From the NCBI GenBank assembly GCA_030526195.1, contig JAUNDG010000011.1:1-64000 (forward strand): a DNA stretch of 64,000 bases. The letters run 5' to 3'. The position numbers were made by a program, and so were the translations under genes. The DNA comes from Lachnospiraceae bacterium (lineage in GTDB: Bacteria; Bacillota; Clostridia; Lachnospirales; Lachnospiraceae). The notes under the pieces were generated by a model that was not told where the DNA came from, searched no databases, and was given only the letters and a program-made list of their open reading frames with translations. Of this stretch, positions 43,708 to 51,988 are shown in pieces (position 1 is the first letter of the stretch; each line of letters starts with the position of its first letter).

Positions 43708-44198
43708 ATCGTGTTTCCTTTTGTCAATGTTGCTATTTTCGGCAGCGGCCGATTCTTTTCTATTATAGCCATATCTTCGCAAAATGACAGAGGGAGATTC
43801 TCAATACGTAACTCCAGAAGATCCGCCAGGGTAATGGCGGTGCCATCCTCAAGACGCATGATGCCCCGGCTCTCATCAAGGCGCTGCACATAACCCACGG
43901 CCCGCTTGTAAGCGCCGCCCTCCTTCAGTGCATCCGCCTCAAACCAGACCGCCATGATCCGGGGCCGCTCCTCAAGATGATGCTTCAGATAAAAATAGGT
44001 CCTGTCCAGTTCCTCCCGGGCGGTTTCATCCAACTCGATCCGGGCCTCCGTGGTGCGGGCCCGCTCCTGTGTCATGGCATCATAGCCTGTCAGCGCCGCA
44101 AACGGAGCAAACTGAGCCGCTCGCTCCCGAAGACTCATGGGTTTATGTTTTTTTGACACGGGATGCGGCAGATCGATGATATCGTCGTATGTATCCAT
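43704..44198 (-). CDS. yolD: YolD-like protein
   Basis: A 164-residue protein of the YolD-like family (MSLRERAAQFAPFAALTGYDAM near residues 21-42), which in Bacillus is encoded with Y-family polymerases such as UvrX/YqjW and is thought to assist them. Here it lies 150 bases downstream of the polymerase gene on the same strand, with AGGAGG before ATG 44198. Control by the LexA box at the polymerase promoter is likely. Its stop overlaps the next start. Confidence 0.92.
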   Translation of the reverse strand: MDTYDDIIDLPHPVSKKHKPMSLRERAAQFAPFAALTGYDAMTQERARTTEARIELDETAREELDRTYFYLKHHLEERPRIMAVWFEADALKEGGAYKRAVGYVQRLDESRGIMRLEDGTAITLADLLELRIENLPLSFCEDMAIIEKNRPLPKIATLTKGNTI

Positions 44199-44348
44199 AA
44201 CCCCATTCTCCTCCTACCATCCCAGACACCATCAAAGGCATCTGTCAGCCAATCTCGGGCACCGAATTCCCGGCGCTTCCGAACCTCAGGATATAACCAC
44301 AGTATTTTAGTCATACCAAATTATCGAACTCTGCGCATATGAAGCGCC

Positions 44349-46016
44349 TCAGGCCTTGTGTCCGCCGATCTGGTTGTTCCGCATGATGGTGGTGGCGCCC
44401 TCCTCCAGGTTCATGCCCTTGAGAACAGCATTTTTTCCGAAACGCTTTTTCAGCTCCACCGCCGCCTGCTGCAGACGTTTTTCCTTTTCAAGACGCTCAA
44501 GAGCCGCGGCCTCCGCCTGCGTTTTTTTCTCGTCATAATCAAACAGACTCATCTGATGGCAGGTCGGCGCAGCCGCTTCGACTTCTGCCTCATCCATCAC
44601 ATGAAGAGCACACACCGACAGACGCCGCACCAGAAGATCCGGATTCACAACGCGGTCAAACAGCCGCATCATGGCATCGGCGATGAGCCGGGTGGAGGCC
44701 GTTGGGCGCTCCGTCTTCTCCGTGCCATGGGCATGCTTTGGGGCCTGCCGACCGTAATAATCTGTCACAATGGGTCCCTTGTAGCGCTTCCGCCGCTCGG
44801 GATCCGTCAGGTTTTCAATATCATAGGATACGGTCAGCACCACCTGGTCCGTCACGAGGTGCTTGGCTGTCAGATCAAGACTTAAAAGCTCCGTCATTTC
44901 CCGGACCACCAGCCGGGCCTTGTCAAAGGGATAGGGCTCCGTCAGCACCTGACCGCTGCCCACGGAACTGCTGTCCGGACGATAAGCCTTGATGTCCGAC
45001 ATCCGACAGGGCTCCCAACCCCAGGCATGGTCGATGAGCAGCTCTGCGTTCACACCGAAAAGCTTGTAAAGCAGATCTTCATTATAAAAATCCCGGGGAC
45101 CGCCCAGAGAACAGCGGGCCACATCCCCCATGGTCATGAGCCCCACCTTTTCCAGCTTCCGCTTATAACCGGGACCGATCCGCCAGAAATCCGTCAGGGG
45201 CCGGTGATGCCAGAGCTTTTCCCGGTAGGTCCGTTCATTGAGCTCCGCGATGCGCACCCCGTCCTCATCCGGCTCCATGTGCTTGGCCACAATATCCATG
45301 GCCACCTTGGCCAGATACAGGTTGCTGCCGATGCCGGCGGTGGCGGTAATGCCCGTCACCTTCAGCACCTCCCGGATGAGCATCATGGTGAGCTCATGGG
45401 GTGTCTTCTTATAAGTTTCCAGATAATCCGTCACATCCATAAACACCTCGTCAATGGAATAGACATGGATATCCTCCGGGGCAATGTATCTTAAATAAAT
45501 CTCGTAAATGTCCGTGCTGCACTGCATATAAAGGGCCATGCGGGGCGGCGCCACCACATAGTCAAGTTCAAGGGACGGATCCGCCTTCAGTGCCTCATTG
45601 TCGGCAGATTTCCCCTTAAACACGTGGCCCGGGGCCGCTGCCAGACGGGCTGCGTTGATGCCCTTCACCTTCTCGATCACCTCAAAAAGACGGGCCCGGC
45701 CGCCGATGCCGTAGCTTTTCAGAGACGGGGAAACCGCCAGGCAGATGGTCTTCTCCGTCCGGCTGTTATCCGCCACCACCAGATTGGTGCGCATGGGATC
45801 CAGATCCCGGGCGGCGCACTCGATGGAGGCGTAGAAGGACTTGAGATCGATCGCGATATACGTGCGTGAATCCCGTCGAACAGAAAAATTTTTTTGCGCT
45901 GTCTTTCCGGGCAGCCGGGTCTTCACGGACTGATCGGATGGGACCCCCATTGCCGACTGACCGGGTAACGGAATCGCTTCACACTTATGAAATTGATGAT
46001 TCGGTCTGTCCGCCAT
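44349..46016 (-). CDS. uvrX: Y-family DNA polymerase, UvrX/ImpB type
   Basis: A 555-residue translesion polymerase. The palm motifs are intact: IAIDLKSFYASIE near residue 53 and YSIDEVFMDVTDYL near 165, supplying the metal-binding acidic residues. Helix-hairpin-helix (GPGYKRKLEKVGLMTMGDVA) and little-finger regions follow. The N-terminal 45 residues are extra and polar. ATG 46016 follows GGAGG. The promoter carries a perfect LexA-type operator, so the gene is damage-induced. It is first in a set with YolD. Confidence 0.93.
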   Translation of the reverse strand: MADRPNHQFHKCEAIPLPGQSAMGVPSDQSVKTRLPGKTAQKNFSVRRDSRTYIAIDLKSFYASIECAARDLDPMRTNLVVADNSRTEKTICLAVSPSLKSYGIGGRARLFEVIEKVKGINAARLAAAPGHVFKGKSADNEALKADPSLELDYVVAPPRMALYMQCSTDIYEIYLRYIAPEDIHVYSIDEVFMDVTDYLETYKKTPHELTMMLIREVLKVTGITATAGIGSNLYLAKVAMDIVAKHMEPDEDGVRIAELNERTYREKLWHHRPLTDFWRIGPGYKRKLEKVGLMTMGDVARCSLGGPRDFYNEDLLYKLFGVNAELLIDHAWGWEPCRMSDIKAYRPDSSSVGSGQVLTEPYPFDKARLVVREMTELLSLDLTAKHLVTDQVVLTVSYDIENLTDPERRKRYKGPIVTDYYGRQAPKHAHGTEKTERPTASTRLIADAMMRLFDRVVNPDLLVRRLSVCALHVMDEAEVEAAAPTCHQMSLFDYDEKKTQAEAAALERLEKEKRLQQAAVELKKRFGKNAVLKGMNLEEGATTIMRNNQIGGHKA

Positions 46017-46038
46017 CGTTGCCTCCGTTCCTCAAACC

Positions 46039-46087
46039 CGAACACTTGTTCTGTATCCATCATACACATTTTCGGCGGTTCTGTAAA
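46039..46087 (-). promoter_or_regulatory. SOS promoter with LexA/DinR box (uvrX)
   Basis: Minus-strand TTTACA (46082-46087), 17-bp spacer, TATGAT (46059-46064). The palindrome GAACAAGTGTTC read on the minus strand (46040-46051) fits the Gram-positive LexA consensus GAACRNRYGTTC and covers the transcription start region, about 25 bases before the start codon. The same 12-mer is at the sbcDC promoter. Confidence 0.85.
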
Positions 46088-46381
46088 CCCCTGATTCGCC
46101 GCTGAGCGCTTCCGGTCATTTTCGTAAAAACTTTGTCTATCCCCTCCGCCCGAGGCAGTGTCATTTTCTGAAAATCGATGTCGGCAGTCCCAACATTCGT
46201 GATTTTAGACATATAATTCCATTTTTGTAAGTATTTTCTTATATAAAATCCACCACAAATATGGCCATTATGTACAAACTTTTTTTGGTTACCTAAAAAA
46301 CATTGTATTCTTTGACGAAGTGTGCAATTGTATAATCACGTACAAAGTTGCTTTTTCCCCCACATGTGAAAGGAGAGCACA
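46088..46381 (+). other. Gene-free leader region upstream of PPi-PFK
   Basis: No open frame of interest. It holds three CATTTTC motifs, one followed closely by GAAAATC (46162-46175), and a TATAAT at 46331-46336. TTGACG at 46312-46317 is too close (13 bp) to be its normal -35 box, so the promoter of the phosphofructokinase gene is not certain. Confidence 0.4.
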
Positions 46382-47626
46382 ATGAAGAGAGGAAATATCG
46401 TTATCGGTCAGTCCGGCGGTCCCACCGCTGTCATCAATTCATCACTTGCCGGCGCTATCAAAGCGGCTCACGCTGCCGGTATTAAAATCTATGGTATGCA
46501 CCACGGTATCGAAGGTCTTCTCAAAGAAGATATTGTGGATCTGTCAGACAGCTTCTCAGATATGCTGGACCTGTCTCTGCTGAAGAGAACACCGGGTTCC
46601 TTCCTGGGCACCTGCCGTTACAAACTGCCGGATCCCCACAAAGAACCGGAAGTCTTCGAAAAGATCTTCGGTATTCTCGATAAGAATAACATCGATTTCT
46701 TCCTGTACATCGGCGGCAACGATTCTATGGATACCATCGCCAAGCTGTCCGATTTCGGTAAACTTCATAACAGACGTCAGCGTTTCATCGGTATTCCGAA
46801 GACCATCGACAACGATCTTCCCATCACCGATCACTGCCCGGGCTACGGCTCCGCTGCCAAGTTCGTCGCCACTTCCATGAAGGAACTGATCCGCGACAAC
46901 GAAAGCTACGGTGCTTCCAAGCCGCGTATCGCCGTTGTTGAGATCATGGGTCGTAACGCCGGCTGGCTGACAGCCGCCGCCGCTCTGTCCCGCGATGCTG
47001 ACTGCAACGGTCCGGACATCATCTGCTGCCCGGAAATCCCCTTCGAATTCGAACCGTTCCTGGCACGTGTTTCTGAAATCGTCAAGACAAAGAACTCCGT
47101 GGTCATCGCCGTTTCCGAAGGCCTTCGACTGGCTGACGGCACCGCTGTCTGCGAGCTGGGCAACAACGTCTCACCCACCGATGCTTTCGGCCATCGCCAG
47201 TTATCCGGTTGCGCCCGCGTCATCGCCAATGAGATCGGCTCCAAGCTGGGCTATGATACACGTGCCATCGACTTCTCAGTTCTGCAGCGCTGCGCCTCTC
47301 ATATGGCCTCCCGCTTCGACCTTGACGAAGCCTACAACGTCGGTTACATCGGTGTTCAGAAAGCCCTTGAAGGCCAGAACGGCCTCATGGTCTGCATGGA
47401 TGTTCACAGCCGTGAACCCTATGTCGTCACTTATGAAATGGTTGACGTTCACTTCGTCGCCAACATCGAAAAGAAGATGCCTGTTGACTGGATCACAGAA
47501 GATCATTTCTCCGTCACTCAGGACTTCATCGATTATGTCAGCCCGTTCGTGATCGGTATCATCACACCGTACTATGCAGCCGGTGTGCCGAAACACATGA
47601 CACTGGCTTCTCAGCTTAAAAAGTAA
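46382..47626 (+). CDS. Pyrophosphate-type 6-phosphofructokinase
   Basis: A 414-residue glycolytic enzyme converting fructose 6-phosphate to the 1,6-bisphosphate. The phosphoryl-donor site reads GGNDSMDT near residue 117 and PKTIDNDL near 140; Lys in place of the Gly of ATP enzymes (PGTIDND) indicates pyrophosphate as donor. VEIMGRNAGWLTAA near 184 is the sugar-phosphate segment. AAAGGAGAG precedes the ATG. It is monocistronic, with a strong terminator. Codon use looks biased toward a few codons, as expected for a highly expressed gene. Confidence 0.93.
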   Translation: MKRGNIVIGQSGGPTAVINSSLAGAIKAAHAAGIKIYGMHHGIEGLLKEDIVDLSDSFSDMLDLSLLKRTPGSFLGTCRYKLPDPHKEPEVFEKIFGILDKNNIDFFLYIGGNDSMDTIAKLSDFGKLHNRRQRFIGIPKTIDNDLPITDHCPGYGSAAKFVATSMKELIRDNESYGASKPRIAVVEIMGRNAGWLTAAAALSRDADCNGPDIICCPEIPFEFEPFLARVSEIVKTKNSVVIAVSEGLRLADGTAVCELGNNVSPTDAFGHRQLSGCARVIANEIGSKLGYDTRAIDFSVLQRCASHMASRFDLDEAYNVGYIGVQKALEGQNGLMVCMDVHSREPYVVTYEMVDVHFVANIEKKMPVDWITEDHFSVTQDFIDYVSPFVIGIITPYYAAGVPKHMTLASQLKK

Positions 47627-47662
47627 ACGATCATAACTTATCGTACCCCATCTTTCTTTAAG

Positions 47663-47706
47663 AAAAAATGACCGGCAGGCCGCATGGCTTGCCGGTTGTT
47701 TTTTAA
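47663..47706 (+). terminator. Intrinsic terminator after PPi-PFK
   Basis: Stem ACCGGCAGGCC/GGCTTGCCGGT (one mismatch) with a short loop, followed by TGTTTTTTAA. Confidence 0.88.
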
Positions 47707-47790
47707 TGTCAGAATAGTTTTTCCACACCGTTCTGAAAAAATGGGGTGTCCTGTCCCGAAACTGAATACGACTTCTGCCCTGTTTGGGCT

Positions 47791-48942
47791 TTACAGCAGA
47801 TTAATAAATCGTGCCAGAGCTGACCGCTTCACCTTCATGGCCCCCTTCGGGCAGAATTCCTGGCAGCAGAAGCACCGGATACACTGTGATCGATCGATGA
47901 CCGGCCGACCGGCCTTGCCCTCCGCCGTCATGGAGATCGCCCTGGCCGGGCAAATGTCGTGGCATTTTCGACAGCCGATGCACTCGCTGCTCTTCACCTG
48001 GGGCCGGGCCTGCAAAAGCTTTGTCACCACAGGCATCAGGAATTTCGGGATATAGCCAGAAAATGTGATGTCTTTCATCTTGGTCACTTTCTGATAATCC
48101 GGCACCGCAAAGGCCTGCCAGTCTCCGAAAATGGCCGGGTTTTCCGCCCCGAGTCCCCGCATTTTCGCCGCCGCAATGGTGGGCACCGTCATGGGATCAA
48201 GGCCGATCATCCGGGCACAGATCTCATCCAGAGCATAGGGGTCCTTTGAAGCCAGCAGCGCCCCCACCTGACGCGGTGTCCCCGCCGTGGGTCCGTTGCC
48301 TTCCATCCCCACCACCGCATCGGTGATGTAGAAAGCGGGCTTTAAAAATTCATTGATGTCCACCAGCATGTCCGCAAAATCCTCATGCTTCGGGAACCGA
48401 TAATGATACTCCAGCTTCATGGTGCCGGGAATCGCCCCGAAGAAATTTTTGACGTTGCCGGAATAGGTCATCATGCCGTGGGTTTTCAGCTTGCACACCC
48501 CTATCACCGCATCCGCCTCGGAAAGCCAGGAGGTATAGGTGATCTGTTTCATGATTTTTCCTTCCGGAAATGAGGCTGCCGTCTGAGCGCAGTTTTCATT
48601 AAGCTTCGCCCCGGCGGCCTCCGCCGTCTGGAGCCCGCTCACCTTATAGACGTGCTTCATAACCGCCGGACTGAAGGGCCCGCCGGGTGAGTCACCGATG
48701 ATGACAGAAGCCCCCCTGTCGATGAGCCATTTTGTCAGGGCCGTCAGCACCGCCGGATGGGTACACACTGCCTTTTCCGGTGCCGCGCCGGACACCAGAT
48801 TGGTCTTTAAAGCGATGGTCATACCCGGTTTGACAAAATCAAGACCGCCGGTGGCCTCAAGCAAAGTCTGAAGGGCTCCGGCTACCTCATTTTCGTCATA
48901 AGACGGGCAGGCCGCCACCGCGATATCGTAAGTCTGTTCCAT
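47791..48942 (-). CDS. DUF362 protein with C-terminal 2[4Fe-4S] ferredoxin domain
   Basis: A 384-residue cytoplasmic protein: an N-terminal DUF362 domain (GMTIALKTNLVSGAAPEKA near residue 43, VIIGDSPGGPFSP near 80) and a C-terminal bis-[4Fe-4S] ferredoxin (CIGCRKCHDICPARAI, CIRCFCCQEFCPKGAM). Such proteins are thought to act in anaerobic electron transfer; no reaction is proven. ATG 48942 follows GGAGAG; the longer frame to 49059 is unsupported. It lies just after the hydrogenase terminator. Confidence 0.9.
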   Translation of the reverse strand: MEQTYDIAVAACPSYDENEVAGALQTLLEATGGLDFVKPGMTIALKTNLVSGAAPEKAVCTHPAVLTALTKWLIDRGASVIIGDSPGGPFSPAVMKHVYKVSGLQTAEAAGAKLNENCAQTAASFPEGKIMKQITYTSWLSEADAVIGVCKLKTHGMMTYSGNVKNFFGAIPGTMKLEYHYRFPKHEDFADMLVDINEFLKPAFYITDAVVGMEGNGPTAGTPRQVGALLASKDPYALDEICARMIGLDPMTVPTIAAAKMRGLGAENPAIFGDWQAFAVPDYQKVTKMKDITFSGYIPKFLMPVVTKLLQARPQVKSSECIGCRKCHDICPARAISMTAEGKAGRPVIDRSQCIRCFCCQEFCPKGAMKVKRSALARFINLL

Positions 48943-49095
48943 AATTTCTCTCCAATATAAACGCAAACACGCACGCCATCCCTTATAACAAGGGCAAGGC
49001 ATTGCCATTTTTACGAGAAAAGCCGGCTCTTCGGATTCTTTGATGCTCTGTGTCATCACCTGGGAAACACGAGCCGGCGGAATCTGTGCGTATCT

Positions 49096-49138
49096 GAAAA
49101 AAACGACCCCCGCGGGCCTTGCGGCACCGCGGGGGATG
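49096..49138 (-). terminator. Intrinsic terminator after the hydrogenase gene
   Basis: A GC-rich stem CCCCCGCG/CGCGGGGG with an inner GGTGCC/GGCCC pairing, followed on the minus strand by GTCGTTTTTTT. Confidence 0.88.
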
Positions 49139-49177
49139 TGTCAAAGCTTATGAAATTATAACACAGAATGCACCGGC

Positions 49178-50719
49178 TTAGTCTTCCAGTTCCTTCGTCC
49201 ATTCGTGCAGGTCGAAGTGCTCCAGAGTCGGCAGCCATTCGGCATAAGATGTTTCGGCGGCTTCGCGGTAAATGGTCTGCTTTTCAACCTCAAGCAGAGC
49301 CTTGGCAGCCTTCGGGGCATCGGCGATAGTACCGGCACCGGCGATGCAGCCGCCCGGACAAGCCATACCTTCCAGCAGGTAGCCATTGTACTTACCGGCC
49401 TTGGCCATCATCATCATTTTCTTACATTCTTCAAGGCCGGCTGCGGCAGCAGTCTTGACCTCGCGTTCCGGATCCAGCTTCTTGACGTAGTTTACGACAG
49501 CCTGAGCCACACCGCCGGCAGCAGCAAAGCCCATACCGTCAGCAGAAGCTTCACGCAGCAGACGATCGGCGGGCAGATCCTCGATCTTGATACCCTTGGC
49601 TTCCACCATACCGGCCACTTCTTCGAAGGTCAGAACGAAGTCGACGTAGCTCTTGATGGTTCTGCGGCTGGCTTCCAGCTTCTTGGCAGCGCAGGGACCG
49701 ATGAAAGCGATCTTGCACTCCGGATGCACCATTTTCACAAGACGGGCTGTCAGGACCATCGGTGTCATGGCCATGGAAATGCAATCCGCCTGATCCGGGA
49801 ATTCATTTTTCACCATCACTGACCAGGCCGGGCAGCAGCTGGTGGCCATGAACGGCTTTTCATCCGGCACTTCCTTCAGGAAGTCCTTGGCTTCTTCGAT
49901 GGTGCAGATGTCGGCGCCTGTGGCAACGGAAGCCACTTCCATAAAGCCCAGAGCCTTAAACAGAGAGCGGACCTGTTCCGGCTTCAGGTTCGGGAACTGG
50001 CCGGCGAAGGCCGGAGCCACGATAGCGTAAACCGGTGTGTCGCTCTTGATAGCGGTGATGGTCTGATAGATCTGACCCTTGTCCACGATGGCGCTGAAGG
50101 GGCAGTTCACAAGGCACATACCGCAGGAAACGCATTTTTTATGATCGATCTCGGCACGGCCGTACTGGTCGGAACCGATGGCCTTCATGCCGCAGGCCAT
50201 GGCGCAGGGTCTTTCCTGCTTCACGATAGCGTGATACGGGCAGGCACCGATGCAGCGGCCGCACTTGATACATTTTTCCTGATCCACAACGGAACGGCCG
50301 TTCACCAGCTTGATGGCACCCTTCGGGCAGACCTCAACGCAGGGATGTTCGAAGCAGCCCTGGCAGCCGTCTGTGGCGTAAACACGCTTCTCCGGGCAGG
50401 CGTGGCAGGCGAACTTGATGATGTCGATAAGGGGCGGCTCATAATATTTCTCGCCGATCATACTCTGATCGAGACCCTGAGAAATGGGAGCCGGTTCTGT
50501 CATCGGACGGATGGACATACCCAGTGCCACACGAAGACGTTCGCTGACGATGGCTCTTTCGACGAAAATACTGTCGCGGTAAGTGGCCACCTCACCGGGA
50601 ATGATTTTGTACGGAAGCTTTTCCAGTTCTTCCTTACCGCCGCCCTCGTAAGCTAAACGGGCAACTTCGGCGAAAATCGCTTTACGGATACGCGTTTTCT
50701 GTGTCTTGATACCTCTCAC
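49178..50719 (-). CDS. Monomeric [FeFe] hydrogenase (group B-like)
   Basis: A 513-residue iron-sulfur protein. N-terminal cysteine-rich part with a FeS motif (CHACPEKRVYATDGCQGCFEHPC) and three further 4Fe-4S sites (CIKCGRCIGACPYHAI, CAMAC, CVSCGMCLVNCPF). The H-cluster motifs are TSCCPAWSVM, GPCAAKKLEA and EGMACPGGCIAGAG, all needed Cys present. The second motif has GPC in place of the usual MPC, as in non-bifurcating group B or sensory forms. It should interconvert H2 with protons, using ferredoxin. GTG 50719 (MRGIKTQK) is chosen because AGAGGT lies five bases before it and the family starts this way; an in-frame GTG at 50740 lacks a site. Confidence 0.92.
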   Translation of the reverse strand: MRGIKTQKTRIRKAIFAEVARLAYEGGGKEELEKLPYKIIPGEVATYRDSIFVERAIVSERLRVALGMSIRPMTEPAPISQGLDQSMIGEKYYEPPLIDIIKFACHACPEKRVYATDGCQGCFEHPCVEVCPKGAIKLVNGRSVVDQEKCIKCGRCIGACPYHAIVKQERPCAMACGMKAIGSDQYGRAEIDHKKCVSCGMCLVNCPFSAIVDKGQIYQTITAIKSDTPVYAIVAPAFAGQFPNLKPEQVRSLFKALGFMEVASVATGADICTIEEAKDFLKEVPDEKPFMATSCCPAWSVMVKNEFPDQADCISMAMTPMVLTARLVKMVHPECKIAFIGPCAAKKLEASRRTIKSYVDFVLTFEEVAGMVEAKGIKIEDLPADRLLREASADGMGFAAAGGVAQAVVNYVKKLDPEREVKTAAAAGLEECKKMMMMAKAGKYNGYLLEGMACPGGCIAGAGTIADAPKAAKALLEVEKQTIYREAAETSYAEWLPTLEHFDLHEWTKELED

Positions 50720-51065
50720 GAAATACCTCTTTCTCGGCACACGCCGTACTTTTCCTGATTTATGTGATGCTGTGATTAGTAAACTTGTATTTTTCCCACG
50801 TACTAATTAAACATATAAACCGCTCTTCGAAAAGTCCGAAAAGCTATTGAACGTTAAATAATACAATTTTCCTCTTAAAATCCTTGTTTTCGGGTATGAT
50901 GGCATCTGTGCGATAGCCTGAAACATAATCTTTTCGGAAATGACTCCGCGAGCGCCGCTCAGTTCGTGGCTGTCACACGTCCCCCATCCGTGCGGGGTTC
51001 GCGGCAGATGCCGTTATCCGGCCGGCATGACACGTTCAGAAAATGTCGTGCCCTCAGCTTAGACA
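50720..51065. other. Gene-free stretch upstream of the hydrogenase
   Basis: About 350 bases with no convincing gene. It is AT-rich near 50770-50890, which should contain the hydrogenase promoter, but I could not find a well-spaced -35/-10 pair or a clear redox (Rex) operator. A GC-rich imperfect repeat lies near 50945-51030. Confidence 0.4.
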
Positions 51066-51551
51066 TTATCCCTTGGCAGGTGCATGACGGCGCTTGCCGG
51101 TCATGGCCTCAACCTCCAGCTTCATCATGCGGGTGACGCTCATGGGCCGCAGATCCACCGGGAAATCAGCCTCCCGATACTGGGCCATAATGAGGCGGAT
51201 ACCTGCCATCCGTTCATCTTCATCTTCCACAATATAAACACGGCCCCGGCCGATCACGCTCTCATAATCCATGGTGCAGGTGTGCTTGTCCATATCCATC
51301 ACCAGGTCGTGAGCACTTTCCACCTCGAAGGATGCCCGATTATCGGCGGCGATCACCTCATACTTCCGGCCCTCTTTGGCCCCATGGAAATACAGCGTGG
51401 TCTTGCCCTCTTCGCATTTCACACCATAGTTGAGCGGTAAAATATACGGGAAACCTGAATCATCATTAAAAGCCAACCGGCACACATCCGCCTTGGTGAG
51501 CACCTCCTGCAGTTCCCGATAATCCTTGATTTCAGCCTTTGCGCGTCTCAT
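51066..51551 (-). CDS. NimA-like pyridoxamine 5'-phosphate oxidase family flavoprotein
   Basis: A 161-residue split-barrel flavoprotein: MRRAKAEIKD at the start, then VCRLAFNDDSGFPYILPLNYG near residue 25 split by the cofactor loop, and HTCTMDYESVIGRGRVYIV. The pattern matches the family of nitroimidazole reductase (Nim)-like proteins, common in anaerobes, which reduce nitro compounds or flavins. Substrate not known. AGGAGG precedes ATG 51551. Confidence 0.9.
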   Translation of the reverse strand: MRRAKAEIKDYRELQEVLTKADVCRLAFNDDSGFPYILPLNYGVKCEEGKTTLYFHGAKEGRKYEVIAADNRASFEVESAHDLVMDMDKHTCTMDYESVIGRGRVYIVEDEDERMAGIRLIMAQYREADFPVDLRPMSVTRMMKLEVEAMTGKRRHAPAKG

Positions 51552-51808
51552 GTTCTATCCTCCTGTACCAATGTTGCCGTATCGGCTTTATTCATTCTTG
51601 GGCTATCCGTCGTCGTCGGCCTCTGCCGGCCATGGGATATGCCCCGGCTCGTCTGCCGTACGGACACAACCCTCTCATTTATCCTTTTATCAAGACATAT
51701 TTCTGAAATGATATGTCGCCCGTATTATACCGAAAATGCCGACCCCTGTCAGCCTGAGACTCACCATTTTCATAAGAAAAAAATCCTTGACTTTTCAAAA
51801 ATGGCTCA

Positions 51809-51837
51809 TTGTTGGCCTGCAGGAAAGATGGTAAAAT
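51809..51837 (+). promoter_or_regulatory. Putative promoter of the membrane GDPD gene
   Basis: TTGTTG (51809-51814), 17-bp spacer, TAAAAT (51832-51837), with a leader of about 145 bases. The rest of 51552-51988 holds no gene and two CATTTTCATAA motifs. Confidence 0.42.
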
Positions 51838-51988
51838 TAGAAGAAACACGCGCAGACAGCCAAAAATGACCGCTGCCGCCGTGTCATTTTCATAAAGTTG
51901 TACGATGGCCTTCATGTCGGATCCGATGAGAAAGGAAATGAGCGGCGATCGTCATCAATCCCCACTATAAATAGAAGGAACAACGAAC

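Noticed and set aside
46312-46336. TTGACG/TATAAT as the PPi-PFK promoter
   Set aside because: The spacing is only 13 bases; the TATAAT may be real but the -35 partner is not established.
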